Of a stretch of DNA of 64,000 nt, positions 1 through 10,096 are shown one piece after another (the stretch's first letter is position 1; each line of letters opens with the position of its first letter). The stretch comes from Rhodopseudomonas palustris. GTDB taxonomy: Bacteria; Pseudomonadota; Alphaproteobacteria; Rhizobiales; Xanthobacteraceae. The notes below the pieces were generated by a model. It ran no database searches. It worked only from the letters and a program-made list of their open reading frames with translations, and was not told the DNA's origin. Made by a program: the position numbers and the translations under genes. The stretch lies in assembly GCA_016215605.1 (NCBI GenBank), contig JACRJB010000025.1, forward strand, positions 186,001 through 250,000, written 5' to 3'.

Positions 1-426
1 TTGTCGTTGCACCGCGAAATGAACCGGCTGTTCGACGACGTCTTCCGTGGCTTCGACGCGCCTGCGCTGTCGAACCGCCTGGCGGCGTTCGGCAACGTCT
101 GGCCCAAGCTGGAAATCGCCAACACCGAGAAGGAGCTGAAAGTCTCCGCCGAAGTCCCCGGCATGGCGGAGAAGGACATCGAGGTGTTGCTCGACGACGG
201 CGTGCTGACGATCCGCGGCGAGAAGACCTCGGCGACCGAGGACAAGGACAAGCAGTTCAGCGAGCACTTCTACGGCAAGTTCGAACGCCGGGTGCCGCTC
301 GATGTCCCGGTCGCCGCCGACAAGGTCAGCGCCGCGTTCAAGAACGGCGTGCTGACGGTGACGCTGCCCAAGGCGGAGCCGATCCCGGCCACCTCGAAGC
401 GGATCGCGATCCAGCCCGGCCAATGA
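1..426 (+). CDS. Hsp20 family small heat-shock protein (5' end cut by window)
   Basis: This is an ATP-independent holdase chaperone of the alpha-crystallin family. The frame is open from base 1 and begins inside the usual N-terminal region (LHREMNRLFDDVF), so the true start lies left of the window; the TTG at base 1 is probably not the start. The alpha-crystallin domain covers about residues 35-130. It contains the family strand signature VPGMAEKDIEV, a conserved GVLTI and a C-terminal GVLTVTLPK, followed by the short tail that normally docks between subunits. Heat-shock control (for example a ROSE thermometer, common in rhizobial hsp20 genes) would lie outside the window and cannot be assessed. 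Confidence 0.93.
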   Translation: MSLHREMNRLFDDVFRGFDAPALSNRLAAFGNVWPKLEIANTEKELKVSAEVPGMAEKDIEVLLDDGVLTIRGEKTSATEDKDKQFSEHFYGKFERRVPLDVPVAADKVSAAFKNGVLTVTLPKAEPIPATSKRIAIQPGQ

Positions 427-472
427 TCGCCGGACCGATCGCAAGTAAGTCCTCGTTAATCATCGATCGCCC

Positions 473-507
473 GGCCCCCGTGCGCGGAGTGTCGCACCCG
501 GGGGCCG
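473..507. other. GC-rich stem-loop downstream of hsp20
   Basis: A left arm GGCCCCC-GTGCG pairs with a right arm CGCAC-CCGGGGGCC, with a small bulge and an 8-base loop. It lies 46 bases after the hsp20 stop. There is no T-tract, so it is at best a weak or Rho-assisted terminator or an mRNA-stabilising hairpin. Confidence 0.3.
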
Positions 508-628
508 AGCGCCGGATCGCGACACTTAGCAGCGACTCTCGCGTCAGCCTGCAAACAGGAAATTAACACGTCTAAGGTGCAATCCTCGGGTCCGTCGACT
601 TCGGCTTCGCAGACCTCGAGACCTTGCA

Positions 629-877
629 ATGACCCAACCGCGACGATTTGCACGTGTGCGCCCGAGTGGGCTGATATCAAGTGAAGCAAGCCTGATCGTC
701 GGCCCGAAACTGCCGGTCATCCCGTGCCGGATGGTGGACTACTCGGCCGGCGGCGCCTGCCTCGAGCTGAACAGCGAGACGACACTGCCGCCGCGGTTCG
801 AATTGCTGCACGGCGGCACCAAGAAGAAATGCCGGCTGGTGTGGAAGCGCGCCCGCCGGATCGGCGTGTCGTTCTGA
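629..877 (+). CDS. PilZ-domain protein, single domain
   Basis: An 82-residue protein made up of one PilZ domain, the usual receptor fold for cyclic di-GMP. The N-terminal arginine motif (RRFARVR, residues 5-11) and the downstream D-x-S-x-x-G motif (DYSAGGACLEL, about residues 38-48) are both present, so ligand binding is plausible. No effector domain is attached, so it would act by binding a partner. It faces the MotB-like gene at 911-1735 tail to tail with only 33 bases between. PilZ proteins and stator proteins are functionally linked in other bacteria, but a link here is only suggestive. Confidence 0.82.
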   Translation: MTQPRRFARVRPSGLISSEASLIVGPKLPVIPCRMVDYSAGGACLELNSETTLPPRFELLHGGTKKKCRLVWKRARRIGVSF

Positions 878-910
878 GATTTCACCTAAGCTCGTCTGAC
901 TAGCGGCTTG

Positions 911-1735
911 TCAGCGCTGCAGATCCGGCGGCAGCGGCGGGTTTTCGCGCAGCAGGCTGATGGTCACCCGGCGGTTGGCGGCGAGCGTCGGCGCTTCCGG
1001 AAACAGCGGTTCGCCGTCGCCCTTGCCCGCCACGGTCACCACCCGGCCGGCCGACAGGCCCTCCCGCTTCAGGATCTGGCGCACCGCATTGGCGCGGCTG
1101 GTCGACAGATCGAAGGCATCGAACTCGTCGCCGGCCTGCACCGGCGTGGCGGCGGTGTGACCGACGATGTTCAATTTAAGCGCGGTCGCGCGCAGCGGCC
1201 CTGCCAGTCGGGCGATCAGCATGCGGGTGCGCTCGTACGGCACCGCCGAGCCTTCCGGAAACATCGGCCGACCGTCCTGATCGGTGAGCTCGAGATTGAG
1301 CCCGGACGGTGTCTCCTCGAACACCACATTCTTGGACATCTCGGCCAGTTCCGGCACGTCCTGCAGCGCCTGGCGCAGCGACGCCGACGCCAGCGCGAAT
1401 TCGCGCTCGGCCTTGGCCTTGGCCGAACTCGCGGCATCCTGTGGACTGGCGGCCGCGTCGGACGAAATCGTGCTCTTGCTGCGGGGCTTGTCCTCGACCA
1501 TATGGCCGTCGGTTTCGACGATCCCCGAATAGCGCATCTCGCGCTGGACGCCGAACGCGTCGCGCATCGAGCCGGCGACGATCTGCAGCTTCTTGACGTC
1601 CTGGGTCGAGTACGACACCAGCACCACGAAGAAGGCGACCAGAAGCCCCATCAGGTCGGCGAAGGAGACGTACCAGCCATGACCCGAGTGCTCGTCCTCG
1701 AGCTTCTTCTTGCCGCAGCCCTTTCCGGTCAGCAT
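911..1735 (-). CDS. motB: MotB/OmpA-type peptidoglycan-anchored membrane protein
   Basis: A 274-residue protein with one N-terminal membrane helix at about residues 22-45 (SFADLMGLLVAFFVVLVSY). The helix includes the acidic residue (AD) that carries protons in flagellar stators. A low-complexity linker follows, then a C-terminal OmpA-like peptidoglycan-binding domain with GHTAATPV, an LSTSRANAV helix and a terminal NRRVTI. MotB normally pairs with MotA, but no motA is present in the window. The ATG at 1735 is chosen over the TTG nine bases upstream because the frame before it adds nothing conserved. It could be a flagellar stator subunit or a MotB-like protein of another energised complex. 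Confidence 0.8.
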   Translation of the reverse strand: MLTGKGCGKKKLEDEHSGHGWYVSFADLMGLLVAFFVVLVSYSTQDVKKLQIVAGSMRDAFGVQREMRYSGIVETDGHMVEDKPRSKSTISSDAAASPQDAASSAKAKAEREFALASASLRQALQDVPELAEMSKNVVFEETPSGLNLELTDQDGRPMFPEGSAVPYERTRMLIARLAGPLRATALKLNIVGHTAATPVQAGDEFDAFDLSTSRANAVRQILKREGLSAGRVVTVAGKGDGEPLFPEAPTLAANRRVTISLLRENPPLPPDLQR

Positions 1736-2007
1736 TGGCGACAATCCGGTGCGGTCAACATGCCAATCGGCAGGTCATAGTCGGGGTACATGAGCGGATC
1801 GCCGCTGATCGAAACAGGCGTCGCGATCGTCGGGCACTTCTGGAAGAAGGGGTCGCCGCGCAGCCTCTGCCGTTCTAGACGGGGCGCATGAAGAAACGGT
1901 TGTCGATCGCGGACAACTGATCCTTAACTCGCCGTCTCCACGTCAAGATCTCGTTGCGCATTTACCGCCAGTCGCCATCGTCCCCCGTTCCTGCTAGGTC
2001 GTCCCAC
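1736..2007. other. Divergent intergenic region with an ATG-less open frame
   Basis: This 272-base gap separates the MotB-like gene from the divergent HAD gene. On the minus strand a frame of about 64 codons stays open from about 1930 and ends in a TGA that overlaps the motB start (ATGCTGA). Its last 20 codons follow an ATG and read MYPDYDLP through to CRQC. No longer ATG or GTG start is available. It may be a relic of a removed upstream gene or a short leader peptide. No clear promoter was identified. Confidence 0.25.
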
Positions 2008-2634
2008 ATGACAACGACTCTCACACCCGGCGCGGCCGACGCGCTGCTGTTCGATCTCGGACGCGTCGTGATCGACTTCGATCTCGCACGCACGCTCAAA
2101 GCCTGGGCGGTCGAACTCGGCAGCGATCCGACCGCCATGGTCGCGGCGCTGGCGAGCAACCAGACCTTCCATCGCTACGAAACCGGCCACGTCACCGACG
2201 CGGAGTTCTTCGCCGCGGTGCGCGAGGCGCTGCGGCTCGACCTGTCCGACGAGCAGTTGCGCGACGGCTGGAACGCCATCTTCATCGGCGAGATGCCGGG
2301 CATCGCGCCGCTGCTGGAACGCGCCGCGCGGCATCTGCCGCTGTATGCGCTGTCCAACACCAACGACGCGCATATCGCGCATTTTTCGGAGCATTTTGCC
2401 GAGCTGCTCCGGCATTTCCGCGAATTGTTCCTGTCGTCGCGGATCGGGATGCGCAAGCCGAACGCGGAGGCCTATGATTTCGTCGTCAAGGCGATCGGCG
2501 TGCCGCCGGAACGCATTGTGTTCTTCGACGATCTGGCGGAAAACATCGCCGCCGCCCGCGAGCACGGGCTTCAGGCCGTCCATGTCCGCTCCAGCGCCGA
2601 CGTGGCGCGGGCGCTGGATCAACTCGGGCTGTAG
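2008..2634 (+). CDS. HAD-superfamily hydrolase (HAD-IA)
   Basis: A 208-residue haloacid-dehalogenase-fold hydrolase, probably a phosphatase on a small phosphometabolite. Motif I is LLFDLGRVVIDFD (residues 9-21), in which the usual second aspartate of DxD is replaced by Gly, giving DLG; many HAD-IA proteins carry DLGGV or DLGNV here. Motif II is LSNTND, with the conserved Ser/Thr. Motif III/IV is RKPNAEAYDF...VFFDDLAENI with the paired acidic residues. A helical cap lies between motifs I and II. The ATG at 2008 is preferred because the upstream in-frame ATG at 1954 adds a non-conserved segment. The substrate cannot be predicted. Confidence 0.87.
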   Translation: MTTTLTPGAADALLFDLGRVVIDFDLARTLKAWAVELGSDPTAMVAALASNQTFHRYETGHVTDAEFFAAVREALRLDLSDEQLRDGWNAIFIGEMPGIAPLLERAARHLPLYALSNTNDAHIAHFSEHFAELLRHFRELFLSSRIGMRKPNAEAYDFVVKAIGVPPERIVFFDDLAENIAAAREHGLQAVHVRSSADVARALDQLGL

Positions 2635-2664
2635 CCGCCCGCGAACGAGTGCTGACCGATTGCA

Positions 2665-3156
2665 ATGACCGGCGCCGCCACCGACCTCGCCTGGGACTAT
2701 CCAGACCCGTTCACGCTGACGATGGTGCCCGGCCCCGCCGACATCGACGGGCTCAACCACACCAACAATTCGGTCTATGTGCGCTGGTGCGACAGCGTCG
2801 GCTGGGCGCATTCCGAGGCGCTCGGTCTCGCGCTTGCCGACTGGCAGCGGATCGACCGCGCGATGGCGATCCGCCGCGGCGAATACGACTACCTGTTGCC
2901 GAGCCATCTCGGGGACGAATTGCTGCTAGGCACCTGGGTCTATGGCAGCGACGGCAAGCTGCTGATGGAGCGCCGCTTCCAGCTGATCCGCCTGCGCGAC
3001 CGCGCCACGGTGATGCGCGGGCGCTGGCAGCTGGTCTGCATCGAGATGTCGAGCGGCCGCCCGCGCCGCCTGCCGCCGGAATTCGCATCGGTGTATCTGC
3101 CGGTGATGGTGCGGCCGAACGACGACGCCGGCGCGGCCACGCCCGGCCCGGCCTGA
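2665..3156 (+). CDS. Acyl-CoA thioesterase, 4HBT hot-dog fold
   Basis: A 163-residue single hot-dog-domain protein of the 4-hydroxybenzoyl-CoA thioesterase / FadM group. The N-terminal signature D-I-D-G-L-N-H-T-N-N-S-V-Y-V-R-W matches the active-site block DxxGHxNNxxYxxW, with the aspartate and the Asn/His helix start visible. It probably hydrolyses acyl-CoA thioesters in the cytoplasm. It starts 30 bases after the HAD gene on the same strand, so the two may be co-transcribed. The final 15 residues (DDAGAATPGPA) are low-complexity. Substrate chain length is unknown. Confidence 0.85.
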   Translation: MTGAATDLAWDYPDPFTLTMVPGPADIDGLNHTNNSVYVRWCDSVGWAHSEALGLALADWQRIDRAMAIRRGEYDYLLPSHLGDELLLGTWVYGSDGKLLMERRFQLIRLRDRATVMRGRWQLVCIEMSSGRPRRLPPEFASVYLPVMVRPNDDAGAATPGPA

Positions 3157-3169
3157 GCGCGCCGAAACC

Positions 3170-3523
3170 TTACTGCGCCGGCGGCGTCCGGCAATCCATC
3201 GAATACACCAGCTCGCCCTTGGCAGTGCGGCCGATCGGCTGGCACGGGACGTAGTTGCGCGCAGCGGCCGACGCGGCGGCCGACGGCGCTGCTGCCGGCG
3301 GGGCAGCGGCGGCTGGCGCGCTCGCCTGCGGCGCGGGCGCGGCCGGCGGGGCTGCAGGTGCAGGCGTTTCCGGCAGGCTGACGGACGGCGGCGCATAGTC
3401 CGGGTTGGCGGACGGCATCCAGCCTTGGCTCCAATCGTGCCGGATCGCATAGGTGCTGCCGAACGCGATCAGTCCGACGACGCCGACGATCCGCAGCAGC
3501 CATTTCGCAAAGTCGTCACCCAT
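3170..3523 (-). CDS. Hypothetical single-pass membrane protein with Ala/Pro linker
   Basis: A 117-residue protein of unknown function. One hydrophobic helix lies at about residues 6-22 (WLLRIVGVVGLIAFGSTYAI). A periplasm-facing Ala/Pro-rich linker follows, then a short conserved-looking C-terminal module (residues 88-117) with two cysteines, CQPIGRTAKGELVYSMDCR, that could form a disulfide. The ATG at 3523 is chosen because the helix begins right after it; the ATG at 3559 would add a charged extension. Its end converges on the thioesterase gene. Similar small proteins with a disulfide-bounded tail occur in Bradyrhizobium relatives, but I know of no function. Confidence 0.7.
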   Translation of the reverse strand: MGDDFAKWLLRIVGVVGLIAFGSTYAIRHDWSQGWMPSANPDYAPPSVSLPETPAPAAPPAAPAPQASAPAAAAPPAAAPSAAASAAARNYVPCQPIGRTAKGELVYSMDCRTPPAQ

Positions 3524-3760
3524 CTGCGTACTCCCAGCCGTCCGGCGGACCAAACTCACCGCCCTCTCGTCCTACCGCCCGCTGCGCTATTCGGACAATT
3601 AGGATTTCGTTTGACCTCGGGATCATAGACGCGGCCGGGATGATGCCACTGATCTTGCGCAACCGGCGCGAGGCCCCTAAAGCCGAGTCATGACACGCCC
3701 GATGCCACGCCGTCCCAGCCCTGCCGGACCCGTGCGGTCCACCCGCTCCGGAGCGCCCCG

Positions 3761-4972
3761 ATGGCGCTGATGCCGGTCGCCGATGCGTTGGCCGCGGTGC
3801 TGGACGGCGCCTACGGCCTGCCCGAGGAAATGGTGATGCTCGACGACGCGCATGGCCGTGTGCTGGCGCGCGATCTCGCGGCGCTGCGGACCCAGCCGCC
3901 GCAGGCGATGTCGGCGATGGACGGCTACGCGGTGCGCGCGGCGGACGTCGCGACCGCGCCGGCCCGGCTCACCGTGATCGGCGAGATCGCCGCCGGCCGG
4001 CCGGCCACGCAATCGATCGGCCCCGGCGAGGCGCTGCGGATCTTCACCGGCGGCGTGATCCCCGACGGTGCCGACACCGTGGTGATCCAGGAAGACACCG
4101 TGCGCGACGGCGACCAGGTGACGATCACCGAGGCGGCGCGGCCCGGCCGCCACATCCGCCCCGCGGGCATCGATTTCACCGAAGGCGAGGTACTGCTGCG
4201 CGCGGGCTATCGACTCAGCGACCGCGACCTCGCGCTCGCCGCCGGGATGAATCATCCGGCGCTGCAGGTGCACCGGCGGCCGCGCGTGGCGATGCTCGCC
4301 ACCGGCGACGAGCTGGTGATGCCGGGCAGCGCGCTCGCGCCCGGCCAGATCGTCTACTCCAACGGCTACGCGCTGCGGGCGCTGGCGCGCGCCGAAGGCG
4401 CCGAGGTGATCGACCTCGGCATCGCCGCCGACACCGTCGAAGCCACCACCGCCGCGATCCGGCGCGCCCGCGACCTCGGCGTCGATCTGCTGGTGACCAC
4501 CGGCGGCGCATCGGCCGGCGACCACGATCTGGTCAAGCAGTCGCTCGAAGCCGAAGGCACCGCGATCGCGTTCTGGAAGATTGCGATGCGCCCCGGCAAG
4601 CCGATGATGCACGGCCGTCTCGGCCCGATGCGGGTGATCGGCCTGCCCGGCAATCCGGTGTCGTCCTATGTCTGCGCGTTCCTGTTCATGGTGCCGCTGA
4701 TCCGGGCGCTGTGCGGGATGCGCGAATCGATGCACCAGCGCCAGCCGGCGCGGCTCGGCGGCGACCTCGCCGCCAACGATCAGCGCGAGGACTATCTGCG
4801 CGCCCACCTCACGCTGCGCGACGACGGGCAATGGCTGGCGACGCCGGTCGACCGCCAGGATTCGTCGCTGCTGGCGCGACTTTCCGCGGCGCAGGGCCTG
4901 ATCATCCGCCCGCCGTTTGCGCCCGCCGCCGCCGAAGGGGCGCCCTGTCTCATCCTTAAGCTACCGCTATAG
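3761..4972 (+). CDS. moeA: Molybdopterin molybdenumtransferase MoeA
   Basis: A 403-residue enzyme that inserts molybdate into adenylated molybdopterin in Mo-cofactor synthesis. It shows the MoeA N-terminal signature SAMDGYAVRAADV (about residues 47-59), the GGVIPDGADTVV block, the MogA-like domain with VTTGGASAGDHDLV (about residues 246-259), and RPGKPMMHG followed by GLPGNPVSSYVCAF (about residues 289-302). The C-terminal barrel domain is complete. In many relatives moaC sits directly upstream; here no moaC is present, and the 237 bases before moeA hold only short frames. Confidence in function is high. Confidence 0.96.
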   Translation: MALMPVADALAAVLDGAYGLPEEMVMLDDAHGRVLARDLAALRTQPPQAMSAMDGYAVRAADVATAPARLTVIGEIAAGRPATQSIGPGEALRIFTGGVIPDGADTVVIQEDTVRDGDQVTITEAARPGRHIRPAGIDFTEGEVLLRAGYRLSDRDLALAAGMNHPALQVHRRPRVAMLATGDELVMPGSALAPGQIVYSNGYALRALARAEGAEVIDLGIAADTVEATTAAIRRARDLGVDLLVTTGGASAGDHDLVKQSLEAEGTAIAFWKIAMRPGKPMMHGRLGPMRVIGLPGNPVSSYVCAFLFMVPLIRALCGMRESMHQRQPARLGGDLAANDQREDYLRAHLTLRDDGQWLATPVDRQDSSLLARLSAAQGLIIRPPFAPAAAEGAPCLILKLPL

Positions 4973-5011
4973 CGATCGGCGAATTTGTTGACCTCAAATT
5001 AAGAGGTTGCG

Positions 5012-5026
5012 GAACACATACTGAAC
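5012..5026. promoter_or_regulatory. LexA operator (SOS box) of lexA
   Basis: GAAC-ACATACT-GAAC is a perfect GAAC-N7-GAAC, the reverse complement of the alphaproteobacterial SOS consensus GTTC-N7-GTTC. It ends one base before a good -10 hexamer TATAGT (5028-5033), so bound LexA would cover the promoter. The lexA start is 131 bases downstream, consistent with autoregulation. Confidence 0.88.
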
Positions 5027-5157
5027 ATATAGTGTCCGTTCATGATTTGTTTCGAGTCATCGCGCTTCGCCTGATCAATCACCGAGCGATGTTCACGGCG
5101 CGATGAACGGATGGCGCGACGAGACGGCGATCGTCGCCAGACTGGGGAATGGTCGAG

Positions 5158-5868
5158 ATGCTGACGCGCAAGCAATTTGAGCTTCTGAAGTTCATCAACG
5201 AGCGGCTGAAGGAAGCCGGCGTTCCCCCATCGTTCGACGAGATGAAGGACGCGCTGGACCTGCGCTCGAAGTCGGGCATTCACCGTCTGATAACGGCGCT
5301 GGAAGAGCGCGGTTTCATCCGCCGCCTGCCCAATCGCGCCCGCGCCATCGAGGTGATCAAGCTGCCCGATCTCGGCGGCAACAGCGGCGGCGGCCGCCGC
5401 GGCTTCACCCCGAGCGTGATCGAAGGCAATCTCGGCAAGGTCCGCCCGCCGAGCCCGCAACACGCCGACGACGATTCCGACCGCAGCGTCGTCGCCGTGC
5501 CGGTGATGGGCCGGATCGCCGCCGGTACGCCGATCGAAGCGCTGCAGACCCGAAGCCACACCATCAGCGTGCCGCCGGACATGCTCGGCTCCGGCGAACA
5601 TTACGCGCTCGAAGTGCGCGGCGATTCGATGATGGATGCCGGCATTCTCGACGGCGACATGGCGCTGATCCAGCGCAACGAAAGCGCCGAGACCGGCGAC
5701 ATCGTGGTGGCGCTGATCGACGAGGAGGAAGCCACGCTGAAGCGCTTCCGCCGCCGCGGCGCCTCGATCGCGCTGGAGCCCGCCAATTCCGCCTATGAGG
5801 TCCGCATCCTGCCGCCGAACCGGGTGCGGATTCAGGGCAAGCTGATCGGGCTGTACCGCAAGTACTGA
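5158..5868 (+). CDS. lexA: LexA repressor
   Basis: A 236-residue SOS repressor. The N-terminal winged helix-turn-helix ([16 protein letters not shown], then the recognition region around [17 protein letters not shown]) is followed by a long linker typical of alphaproteobacteria. The C-terminal S24 autoprotease domain has the Ala-Gly cleavage site in GRIAAGTP (about residue 121), the nucleophile Ser in RGDSMMD (about residue 155) and the general-base Lys in ATLKRF (about residue 193). The ATG at 5158 is chosen because the family begins MLTRKQ; a second ATG lies three codons earlier. It is autoregulated through the SOS box at 5012-5026. Confidence 0.97.
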   Translation: MLTRKQFELLKFINERLKEAGVPPSFDEMKDALDLRSKSGIHRLITALEERGFIRRLPNRARAIEVIKLPDLGGNSGGGRRGFTPSVIEGNLGKVRPPSPQHADDDSDRSVVAVPVMGRIAAGTPIEALQTRSHTISVPPDMLGSGEHYALEVRGDSMMDAGILDGDMALIQRNESAETGDIVVALIDEEEATLKRFRRRGASIALEPANSAYEVRILPPNRVRIQGKLIGLYRKY

Positions 5869-5894
5869 GCGGCGAGCCGGACGCGCCGGGACGC

Positions 5895-8174
5895 TCAATC
5901 CTCGTCGTGCTGATCCGGCGGCGGCGGCGTGGCGTCGATCGGTGCGGGACGCGGCGTGGCGCGCGATGACGGATCGTCGACCGGCGGTTCGGCGGGCGCA
6001 GGCGACCACGGCCGGTCGAGGCCCTTGCGCCGAACCGGTTCGATCACGAATTCACCCCTGCCCGCGATCCTTCGCAGCGCCAGCGCGCCGCTGTCTTTCA
6101 GCATCTCGGCGTTGATCAGCCGCGCCGCGCAGTCCGGCGGCGGCTGCGCCAGCGCCACCACCAGCGTCGCCCGCGCGCAATCGTCGGCCACGCCATCGCT
6201 GCGCAGCGACAGCGCCACCAGCGCGCCATCGGCGAGCGCCGCGACGCAGCCGTCGGCATCGCAGGACACGCCGTCGCGCAGCGAGGCCGCGTCGAGCGCG
6301 CGCGCATCCGCGTCGGCCGCGAGCCACTCCTTCAGCTTGAAGCTGTCGGCGGCGCTCTGCATCACCCGCAGCCGGCCGTCGAGCCCGCGCAGCGCCATTT
6401 GCCGGCCGTCGCCGGCGATCAGGATCTCGGGCTGCCGCGTCAGCAGCGCCCAGCCGGTCGCGATCGTCAGCAGCAGCAGCCCGGCATAGCGTAGCGGCGT
6501 CCGCATCAGGCCGAGCAGGACGATGCCGAACGACGCCAGCAGCAACGGCCCGGTGCCGAACGAAGCGATCCGGCCGATCGCGCCCGGCAACGACGCGACC
6601 CACAGCGCCACCACGACCATCCAGTCGATGCCGATCTCCATGATCCGCCAGAACACGCCGTCGAGGCCGAAGGGCATGGCCGCGAGGCCGAGCAGGCCGG
6701 CGGGCATCACCACGGCGGAGACCATCGGCATCGCCAGCAGATTGGCGATCACGCCGTAGGGCGTGACGCGGTGGAAGTGATAGGCCGCATAGGGCGTGGT
6801 CGCGAGCCCTGCGACCAGCGATGCCAGCGCCAGGATCGCGATCTCGCGCCCACCCCACAGCGCCGCGCGCGCGGTCGCCGAACTGTCGGCGGAGGCGAAC
6901 AAAGCCGGCATTCCGATCTGCACCAACGCGACCAGCCCCAGCGTCGCCGCGAACGACATCTGAAAACTCGGATGCACCAGCGCTTCCGGCGCGATCAGCA
7001 GCACGATCAGCGCCGCGATCGCCAATGTGCGAAAGGTGATGGCGCGGCGGTCGACCATCACGGCGATCAGCACCACCGCCGTCATCAGGAACGAGCGCTG
7101 CGTCGCGACCTCGGCGCCGGACAGCAGCAGGTAGAATCCGGCGGCAACGAACGCCGCCGCGGCCGCGACCTTCTTGATCGGAAACGTCACCGTCAGCGCC
7201 GGGATCAGCGCCAGCAGCGCGCGCACCGCGAAGAACACCACGCCGGCGACCACCGCCATGTGGTAGCCGGAGATCGACAGCACGTGGCCGAGCCCAGAGA
7301 TGAACATCGCGTCGTTGACCGGCGTCGAGATCGCGTCGCGGCGGCCGGTCAGCAGCGCGGTGGCGATCGCGCGCTGGTCGCCGCCCAGCACGGCGCGGAT
7401 CCGCGCGTCGATCGCATCGCGCAGCCCCTGCATGATCGCCGCATAGCGCAGCCGCCAGCCGCCGTCGCCCGGCGGCGGCTGCGCGGTGATCGCACCGAGC
7501 GCGAAGCCCGACGCGGCGATGCCCTGGAAATACAAATCGCGGCCAAAATCGTAAGCGCCCGGCCGCAGCGGCGACAGCGGTGGCAACAGCCGCGCCTTCA
7601 GCGCGACGAAACTGCCGACCGCGGGCGCGGCGCCCTTGCGCACCGACAGCCGCACGCGCGGCAGCAACGGGGCGCGGCCGGCCGTGTCCATCTCGGTGAC
7701 GCGCAACACGAAGCGATCGGTGCGCTCGCGCTCCTCGCGGGTTTCGACGAAGCCCTTCAGCGTCGCCGCCTGCACCGGCTTGGCCAGCACCGGATGCGCG
7801 ATCCGCTGCGCCTTCAGCGAGACGGTGGCAAAGCCGGCCGCCAGCGCCGTGATCAGCACCGCGAGCGGAAACGCCCTGTTGCGGCGGAGCCCAAACGCCG
7901 CCACGCCGAACGCGCCAGCGGCCAGACAGGCGACCCAGGCGACCGGCTCGTGGTCGGCCGTAAAATACAGCGCGATGCCGGCGCCGAACGCCACCGGCAC
8001 GAACGGTAGCAGCCGGCCCGGGCCGGCCTCGGCGCGGGCCCATTCGCGGAGCGTCTCGGCCAGCGCCGGCCAGAACCACGCGCCCCACGGCGCCAGCGCG
8101 CCGGCCGTCGCCGAGGCGCGCGTCGGCCAGGTCCGTACCTTGGCCCGTGCGTTGGTCCGATCGCCCCGCTCCAC
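5895..8174 (-). CDS. comEC: ComEC/Rec2 family DNA-uptake channel, no nuclease domain
   Basis: A 759-residue polytopic inner-membrane protein of the ComEC/Rec2 family, which moves single-stranded DNA across the membrane during transformation. It has an N-terminal soluble OB-like (DUF4131) region at about residues 60-210, then the Competence domain with GLGHVLSISGYHMAVVAG at about residues 290-307 and multiple helices. After the last helices the C-terminal region lacks the HxHxDH metal-binding motif of the metallo-beta-lactamase nuclease found in Gram-positive ComEC. It ends in a Pro-rich tail. This shortened form is common in alphaproteobacteria. The gene converges with lexA. Whether the host is naturally competent is not shown. 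Confidence 0.9.
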   Translation of the reverse strand: MERGDRTNARAKVRTWPTRASATAGALAPWGAWFWPALAETLREWARAEAGPGRLLPFVPVAFGAGIALYFTADHEPVAWVACLAAGAFGVAAFGLRRNRAFPLAVLITALAAGFATVSLKAQRIAHPVLAKPVQAATLKGFVETREERERTDRFVLRVTEMDTAGRAPLLPRVRLSVRKGAAPAVGSFVALKARLLPPLSPLRPGAYDFGRDLYFQGIAASGFALGAITAQPPPGDGGWRLRYAAIMQGLRDAIDARIRAVLGGDQRAIATALLTGRRDAISTPVNDAMFISGLGHVLSISGYHMAVVAGVVFFAVRALLALIPALTVTFPIKKVAAAAAFVAAGFYLLLSGAEVATQRSFLMTAVVLIAVMVDRRAITFRTLAIAALIVLLIAPEALVHPSFQMSFAATLGLVALVQIGMPALFASADSSATARAALWGGREIAILALASLVAGLATTPYAAYHFHRVTPYGVIANLLAMPMVSAVVMPAGLLGLAAMPFGLDGVFWRIMEIGIDWMVVVALWVASLPGAIGRIASFGTGPLLLASFGIVLLGLMRTPLRYAGLLLLTIATGWALLTRQPEILIAGDGRQMALRGLDGRLRVMQSAADSFKLKEWLAADADARALDAASLRDGVSCDADGCVAALADGALVALSLRSDGVADDCARATLVVALAQPPPDCAARLINAEMLKDSGALALRRIAGRGEFVIEPVRRKGLDRPWSPAPAEPPVDDPSSRATPRPAPIDATPPPPDQHDED

Positions 8175-8252
8175 CGCGCCCGCCCCTCAAACAGCGCGGC
8201 GGCGAGACTGGAGCAGATCAACATCGCCGGCAATGATTGCCGACGATGAGCG

Positions 8253-9938
<1,686 letters not shown>

Positions 9939-10027
9939 GAATCGATCTTTCTGCCTGGTCGGAACCCGAGGGCGGTATCTGCCAAATCCGGGGCCCCGCG
10001 CCAACCCCCGAAGGCTGCGCGGAACAC

Positions 10028-10055
10028 TTTAGTTATGCGCCGATCCTGCTATACA
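10028..10055 (+). promoter_or_regulatory. Candidate sigma-70 promoter of gltX
   Basis: TTTAGT (10028-10033) and TATACA (10050-10055) are separated by 16 bases and lie 41 bases before the gltX ATG. The -35 match is weak, so this is a candidate only. Confidence 0.35.
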
Positions 10056-10096
10056 CCCTCCGCGCCGCTCCGGCGCGCTTCCAATCCAAGTTCAGA

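Noticed and set aside
456-689. A 77-codon minus-strand frame over the hsp20-PilZ gap.
   Set aside because: Overlaps the PilZ start antisense, has no ribosome-binding site or domain and spans the stem-loop.
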